A stretch of DNA of 64,000 bases from Coriobacteriia bacterium. Its GTDB lineage: Bacteria > Actinomycetota > Coriobacteriia > Anaerosomatales > Anaerosomataceae. The translations under genes were made by a program, and so were the position numbers. The DNA is taken from positions 177,898 through 241,897 of the forward strand of contig JAUSBY010000001.1 in NCBI GenBank assembly GCA_030651765.1, in the 5' to 3' direction. The notes below the pieces were generated by a model, which had not been told where the DNA came from, did no database searches, and saw only the letters and a list, made by a program, of their open reading frames with translations. Below, piece by piece: positions 61,009-64,000 of this stretch; the first letter of the stretch is position 1; each line of letters begins with the position of its first letter.

Positions 61009-61419
61009 GTGCGGAACCGGGAGCCGCGGTGGGTCTCACGCGTGGTGGTCGATGCCATCCAGACTGACATGCTGCTCACCCACGGCGGCATGCCGGGCCT
61101 GCGTGACGAGAATCTGCTGGAGTCTACGCTGGCGCGGCCCAAGCAGCGCTTCACGTACGAGCCGACCGCGGACCTGGCGATGCTTGCCGCCGCCTACGGG
61201 CATGGGCTTGCCCGCAACCACCCCTATAACGATGGCAACAAGCGCGTCGCGTTCATGGTGATGGCGGTGTTCCTGGGACTCAACGGGCACGAACTCACCG
61301 CGAGTGATGCCGACGTGGTCACCACGATCGTCGCCCTGGCCGCCGGTGAGATCGACGAAGAGGTGCTTGCCGACTGGATCAGGCTGCATATCGCGAAGAG
61401 GTCTCGAGAGTCCCGCTAA
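61009..61419 (+). CDS. doc: Doc-type Fic toxin (cassette, reversed)
   Basis: 136 residues. Fic motif HPYNDGNKR (71-79) and the Doc-type start THGGMPGLRDENLLESTLARPKQRF. Doc inactivates EF-Tu by phosphorylation in studied systems. The Doc-specific motif HPF/Y-x-D-G-N-K-R is intact, so the toxin may be active. GTG start 6 bp past the antitoxin stop; its stop codon overlaps the core of attC H. Confidence 0.93.
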   Translation: MRNREPRWVSRVVVDAIQTDMLLTHGGMPGLRDENLLESTLARPKQRFTYEPTADLAMLAAAYGHGLARNHPYNDGNKRVAFMVMAVFLGLNGHELTASDADVVTTIVALAAGEIDEEVLADWIRLHIAKRSRESR

Positions 61420-61501
61420 CGTTCTTGGTGCTTCAGCCGCGAACGAGCCGCATCATGTCAGCCTAGTGCGTGCGTGAGTCGGCTGGAAGCACTTGTTAGA
61501 A
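61414..61501 (-). repeat. attC element H, subfamily 3
   Basis: Ends GCTAACGTTC and GTTAGAA; arms GGTGCTTCAGCCGC and GTCGGCTGGAAGCAC. The doc stop codon TAA is formed by its outer core. Confidence 0.85.
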
Positions 61502-61512
61502 CCACACGACCG

Positions 61513-61809
61513 CTACGGACGGTCACCCCAGTAACGGGGTCGCCGCCTATGGTGCGCGATGGCCGAAACGTGCACGGTGTCGTCATCGAACCAGTACATG
61601 ATGGAGTATGGGAAGCGACTGATGACGCGCTTGCGCGTCTCTCCCAATTCGACCGGAAACGCCGCTGGCCTGTCTGCCACGGCGATGAGCGAGGCTTCGA
61701 CTGCAGCGAGGAACTCTGTGCCAAGCCCGGGTCGCTCAAGATCGTAGAAGTCGGCCGCCTCGTTCAACTCAATTGAGGCGGTGGGCTCGAACGCGACCTC
61801 ATGGCTCAT
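61513..61809 (-). CDS. ParE/RelE-type toxin (cassette)
   Basis: 98 residues: EVAFEPTASIELNEAADFYDLERPGLGTEFLAAVEASLIAVADRPAAFPVELGETRKRVISRFPYSIMYWFDDDTVHVSAIAHHRRRPRYW. This is the ParE-like fold with the C-terminal HxRRxPxYW tail; ParE inhibits gyrase, RelE cuts mRNA, and the subtype is uncertain. ATGA overlap with the antitoxin gene. Stop lies 12 bp from attC H. Confidence 0.9.
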   Translation of the reverse strand: MSHEVAFEPTASIELNEAADFYDLERPGLGTEFLAAVEASLIAVADRPAAFPVELGETRKRVISRFPYSIMYWFDDDTVHVSAIAHHRRRPRYWGDRP

Positions 61810-62030
61810 GCGCGAGCTGCCCGCGCTCTTGCGAAGACCTCATCCATCGGAATCGGGGTCACTTTGCCAGACTGGACCTCGACGCGGCGGCGTTCGGCCT
61901 CCTCGAGCCAGAGGCGTTCGACCTCCGGCTCGGGTAGGTCATCGAGACTCTCGAGCAACTCGCGGGCGAGGTCAGCACGCCCTGACGGGTCGAGTCGCAG
62001 TGCCTCTCGCTTCAGTTCTTCGATGGTCAC
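61806..62030 (-). CDS. Addiction-module antitoxin, CHP02574 type (cassette)
   Basis: 74 residues: IEELKREALRLDPSGRADLARELLESLDDLPEPEVERLWLEEAERRRVEVQSGKVTPIPMDEVFARAR. It matches the putative addiction module component family (TIGR02574-like), which pairs with ParE-type toxins; here the pair overlaps by 4 bp. Confidence 0.88.
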   Translation of the reverse strand: MTIEELKREALRLDPSGRADLARELLESLDDLPEPEVERLWLEEAERRRVEVQSGKVTPIPMDEVFARARAARA

Positions 62031-62108
62031 GATGCCTCACCTCACGATGCTGCGGTACCTGCAATCATCATACCGCCGACGGCTGACATCTGGGACTGAT
62101 CGTGTTGG

Positions 62109-62169
62109 TTCTAACGTCTTTCGGCATCACCTGCGAACGGAGCGAGTCAGGTGGATGCCGGGGTTAGGC
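62109..62169 (-). repeat. Short attC element I
   Basis: 61 bp. TCTAACGTC to GTTAGGC with long complementary arms GGCATCACCTG and CAGGTGGATGCC that differ by one unpaired base, the hallmark extrahelical base. A distinct, compact subfamily. Confidence 0.85.
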
Positions 62170-62194
62170 GTCTCCCGTCGACTACTGGAGCACG

Positions 62195-62911
62195 TCAGTA
62201 CGGAAAACCGGAACTCTCTGCGTGACGCGCTGCATCCGGGAGGTACTCTTTGATCTTGAGAACCGCTGCGCGGTAGCCCTCGCGCGGGTCGTCGCCGTGC
62301 TCGTCCAACCATTGGCGAGCGGATTGCCCCATGGCGGCGAACGCCATACACAGCTGCGTGCGCGGTGAGCCCAGTGCCCTGAACTCCGTCGCCTGCAGTC
62401 CGTGGTCGACAACGGCGTACCGGGCCATGAAGGCTCGGACCAGGGCGTCCATGGCCTCGGGCGAAGGCCGCTTCGCGAGATAGGTCGCCACGTCGATCAC
62501 GACGTGCAGATCAGCGTTGCCGCCCTCTGAGCTCCGCGCTATTTGGGTGTTCAGGACGGACAAGAACGTTTCCTCAAGGCCGTCGCGGTCGCCGAGAACT
62601 GTCGCCGCCAGCAGCTGATTGGCGCCATCCCCATGAGCCAGCATTTCCGTCATCGCGGGGACCGCGGGCTCACCAATCGCCGATAGGATGACCTCCATCG
62701 TGGGCCTGGCATTCGCCCTCCCGTCTTCGAGCGCCGCCACAATCGGACCCACTGCGTGCTCACCCAGCTGGACCAGCCGCATCACCGCGCGCTCCTGTTG
62801 CGCGCCCTCCCGTATATCCCGGTAGGTGCCGAAATGACACACTACCTCGACCAGCCTCTCAGCCTCGGCGCGAGCCTTGGCTTCTTTGCTGCTGAACAGG
62901 CCCACCTTCAT
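62195..62911 (-). CDS. HEAT-like repeat protein (cassette)
   Basis: 238 residues. Repeated helix pairs such as AVMRLVQLGEHAVGPIVAALEDGRANARPTMEVILSAIGEPAVPAMTEMLAHGDGANQLLAATVLGDRDG suggest HEAT or PBS-lyase-type repeats. The later half is less regular. Function unknown. ATG at 62911 with AAGGGAGG immediately upstream. Confidence 0.75.
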   Translation of the reverse strand: MKVGLFSSKEAKARAEAERLVEVVCHFGTYRDIREGAQQERAVMRLVQLGEHAVGPIVAALEDGRANARPTMEVILSAIGEPAVPAMTEMLAHGDGANQLLAATVLGDRDGLEETFLSVLNTQIARSSEGGNADLHVVIDVATYLAKRPSPEAMDALVRAFMARYAVVDHGLQATEFRALGSPRTQLCMAFAAMGQSARQWLDEHGDDPREGYRAAVLKIKEYLPDAARHAESSGFPY

Positions 62912-62971
62912 TCCTCCCTTCCAGCACCGCGTCCCCACTGCGCCATCCACGATTTGCGATTCGTTGAGGAC

Positions 62972-63058
62972 GCCTAACGTCTTGGCGCATCAGCCGCGGC
63001 CATGCGCCTCACTTCTTAGAGTACCGCTTGCGCCGTCGGCTGGATGCGCTGGTTAGCT
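62972..63058 (-). repeat. attC element J, subfamily 2
   Basis: Ends CCTAACGTC and GTTAGCT, arms GGCGCATCAGCCG and CGGCTGGATGCGC; similar to element F at 60326. Confidence 0.85.
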
Positions 63059-63073
63059 CGATCGCGGCCTGCA

Positions 63074-63208
63074 TCACCGAGTTGCCGCAGCACGATCCTC
63101 GCGACGACGCGCGCGACGGCTCGCCTGCTTGGCCAGCGCCTTGCGGCCCCAGAAGCCACGGCCGTGCTTCGCGCCTGCGTGCTCCGACTTGACCCGGCCC
63201 CATGCCAT
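63074..63208 (-). CDS. 44-residue basic protein (cassette)
   Basis: A tiny gene: MAWGRVKSEHAGAKHGRGFW then GRKALAKQASRRARRREDRAAATR. The pattern GAKHGRGFWGRKALAK..S...RRRED occurs in short conserved proteins of unknown function (my recollection). ATG has AGGAG 7 nt upstream, the stop TGA is clean, and the gene begins 10 bp after the HigA stop, so it is the third gene of the HigBA cassette. Confidence 0.75.
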   Translation of the reverse strand: MAWGRVKSEHAGAKHGRGFWGRKALAKQASRRARRREDRAAATR

Positions 63209-63218
63209 CGTGCGGCTC

Positions 63219-63503
63219 CTATGCCGAAACGTGCAGCTTAAGACCGAGCGAGCGCACGACCTTCTGCACTGTGCCGAACTCGGGGTTGCCCTCTGGAGAC
63301 AGCGCCTTGTAAAGACTCTCGCGACCCAGTCCGGTCTCGCGGGCGATCTGCGTCATCCCCTTCGCGCGCGCGATATCGCCGAGGGCGGCGGCCAGCAGCG
63401 CCGGGTCGTCCTCCTCAAGCGCCGCGTCCAGGTACGCCGCCATGGCCTCATCAGAGTCGAGGTAGCGGGTGACATCCCAGGGATGCGTCTGTGTCTTGGC
63501 CAT
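63219..63503 (-). CDS. HigA-like antitoxin (cassette)
   Basis: 94 residues, MAKTQTHPWDVTRYLDSDEAMAAYL... The C-terminal LGDIARAKGMTQIARETGLGRESLYKALSPEGNPEFGTVQKVVRSLGLKLHV is a helix-turn-helix of the HI1420/addiction-module antidote family, partner of a RelE-like toxin. AGGAG precedes the ATG at 63503. Confidence 0.9.
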   Translation of the reverse strand: MAKTQTHPWDVTRYLDSDEAMAAYLDAALEEDDPALLAAALGDIARAKGMTQIARETGLGRESLYKALSPEGNPEFGTVQKVVRSLGLKLHVSA

Positions 63504-63514
63504 TGCGATTCTCC

Positions 63515-63805
63515 TCACAACCCGCGCGCGAGTTCCTTCGCGCGTTCGATGTCCCGTCGCTGGGTGGACTTGTCGCCACCCGCCAACAGGACAATCACGG
63601 TCTCGCCGTGCCGGATGAAGTAGATCCGGTAGCCCGGACCGTAGGTGATCCTAAGCTCAGAAACACCGTCTCCGACCGACTTGGCGTCGCCGAGATTCCC
63701 GAGAGATACCCGCCGGATGCGAGCAGCGATGCGCATCTGCGCGTTGATGTCGCGCAGCGACTCGAACCACTTCCGGTACGCATCGGTCTCCCGAATCTCG
63801 TTCAC
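63515..63805 (-). CDS. RelE/HigB-like toxin (cassette)
   Basis: 96 residues: NEIRETDAYRKWFESLRDINAQMRIAARIRRVSLGNLGDAKSVGDGVSELRITYGPGYRIYFIRHGETVIVLLAGGDKSTQRRDIERAKELARGL. This is the HI1419-type addiction-module killer family. GTG at 63805; the track of a longer upstream start is unlikely because the promoter overlaps it. Toxin-first order is normal for HigBA-type pairs. Confidence 0.9.
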   Translation of the reverse strand: MNEIRETDAYRKWFESLRDINAQMRIAARIRRVSLGNLGDAKSVGDGVSELRITYGPGYRIYFIRHGETVIVLLAGGDKSTQRRDIERAKELARGL

Positions 63806-63811
63806 GTGCGG

Positions 63812-63840
63812 AGTGTATCCCACATGATACGAATTGGCAA
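63812..63840 (-). promoter_or_regulatory. HigBA promoter with operator
   Basis: Minus-strand TTGCCA and TACACT with a 17-nt spacer. GTATC (63815-63819) and GATAC (63826-63830) form an inverted repeat across the -10 box and spacer. Confidence 0.6.
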
Positions 63841-63857
63841 ACCCGATCCGCGATTCG

Positions 63858-63942
63858 AGCTAACGTCTCGGCGCTTCAGCAGACGCTGAGCGCTTCGGGA
63901 CGAGTGTACCTGACGGCGTTCTGCTGGAAGCGCTTGTTAGAC
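63858..63942 (-). repeat. attC element K, subfamily 1
   Basis: Ends GCTAACGTC and GTTAGAC; matches element G at 60629 at almost every position. It belongs to the cassette whose gene continues beyond the right edge. Confidence 0.88.
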
Positions 63943-63951
63943 CGACCGTCC

Positions 63952-64000
63952 CTACAAGAAGCCGATCGGTTCATCCTGGATGTGGAAGATGAACTGCCTT
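63952..64000 (-). CDS. C-terminal fragment of next cassette gene
   Basis: Sixteen codons, ending FHIQDEPIGFL then TAG, 10 bp from element K. The gene continues beyond the window, so identity cannot be given. Confidence 0.55.
   Translation of the reverse strand, partial: RQFIFHIQDEPIGFL

Larger units (their letters stand above)
53999..64000 (-). mobile_element. Integron gene-cassette array (attC array without integrase in window)
   Basis: Eleven attC-type elements spaced 0.2-2 kb apart separate unrelated genes. On the minus strand each starts with TAACAAGCGC-like and ends with GACGTTAG-like sequence, contains inverted arms such as GCTTCCAGC/GCTGAAGC, and has one extra C in the 5' arm, as the integrase needs for strand choice. 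Most cassette genes read on the minus strand and end at the attC, as expected. No tyrosine recombinase gene is visible; it should lie beyond the right end, or the array is an integrase-free cluster (CALIN). Confidence 0.88.

Noticed and set aside
53999..63942. CRISPR array
   Set aside because: The repeated elements are 60-90 bp with internal symmetry and sit 0.2-2 kb apart between genes, not short direct repeats with 30-40 bp spacers; no cas genes.
54000..64000. Integrase gene hidden in the array
   Set aside because: No frame in this region shows the R..HxxR..Y tyrosine recombinase pattern.

Overview
The window is a GC-rich, gene-dense bacterial chromosome segment. Gene content points to an anaerobic or facultative actinobacterium of the Coriobacteriia type: Rex, a very large multiheme cytochrome, tungstate uptake with a complete molybdopterin pathway, a CheC/CheD-type chemotaxis operon, PilT, and two B12-dependent-type radical SAM enzymes. 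The taxonomic guess is inference; no rRNA or other marker gene is present. One tRNA-Pro(CGG) lies at 6433-6509.

Layout. 0.06-6.4 kb: Rex, a site-2 protease, methylthioadenosine phosphorylase, a YhaM-like HD exoribonuclease, a SAM hydrolase-type enzyme and small envelope proteins. 6.67-8.76 kb: a membrane-anchored cytochrome with about 24 haem-binding motifs. 8.9-18.7 kb: RidA, a chemoreceptor, then a small ferredoxin and a selenoprotein read through an in-frame UGA, behind a promoter carrying a CsoR-like palindrome. These are followed by transporters, a BchE-like radical SAM protein, PilT, and NlpC/P60 and peptidoglycan-binding proteins. 18.7-27.5 kb: a GAF-GGDEF protein and a chemotaxis operon (cheR, mcp, cheW, cheY, cheB, cheA, cheC, cheD). 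28.66-38.65 kb: one long minus-strand operon tupABC, mobA-fdhD fusion, moeA, small protein, mobB, moaA, moaC, MOSC, mog, cysteine desulfurase, DUF3343. It is preceded by a good promoter and a leader that looks like a Moco/Tuco riboswitch. Uptake of tungstate, cofactor assembly, nucleotide addition and FdhD-type sulfuration would thus be set by cofactor level. 38.9-42.9 kb: LysR, a Fur-family regulator with a perfect Fur-type palindrome, and the ECF metal transporter cbiMQO. 42.9-53.3 kb: mixed accessory genes, including a PadR/DUF1048 pair, a radical SAM protein, an ArsC-like phosphatase and a diguanylate cyclase.

54-64 kb is an integron cassette array. Eleven related 60-90 bp elements have the attC signature: RYYYAAC and GTTRRRY ends, imperfect inverted-repeat arms and one unpaired base in one arm. 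All point the same way, with cassettes reading on the minus strand. They separate unrelated genes: HigBA, ParDE and MazE/Doc toxin-antitoxin pairs, a HEAT-like protein, a DUF805 protein, a two-gene E1 2-oxoacid dehydrogenase, an HxxxD acyltransferase, two CPBP membrane proteins and several tiny proteins. No integrase is in the window; the attI-proximal side should lie to the right, beyond base 64000.

The most notable points are the cassette array in what looks like an actinobacterial chromosome, the hidden selenoprotein with its SECIS-like hairpin, the 24-haem cytochrome with a threefold repeat, the riboswitch-led tungsten/molybdenum operon with a MobA-FdhD fusion, and several tiny or broken genes inside cassettes.
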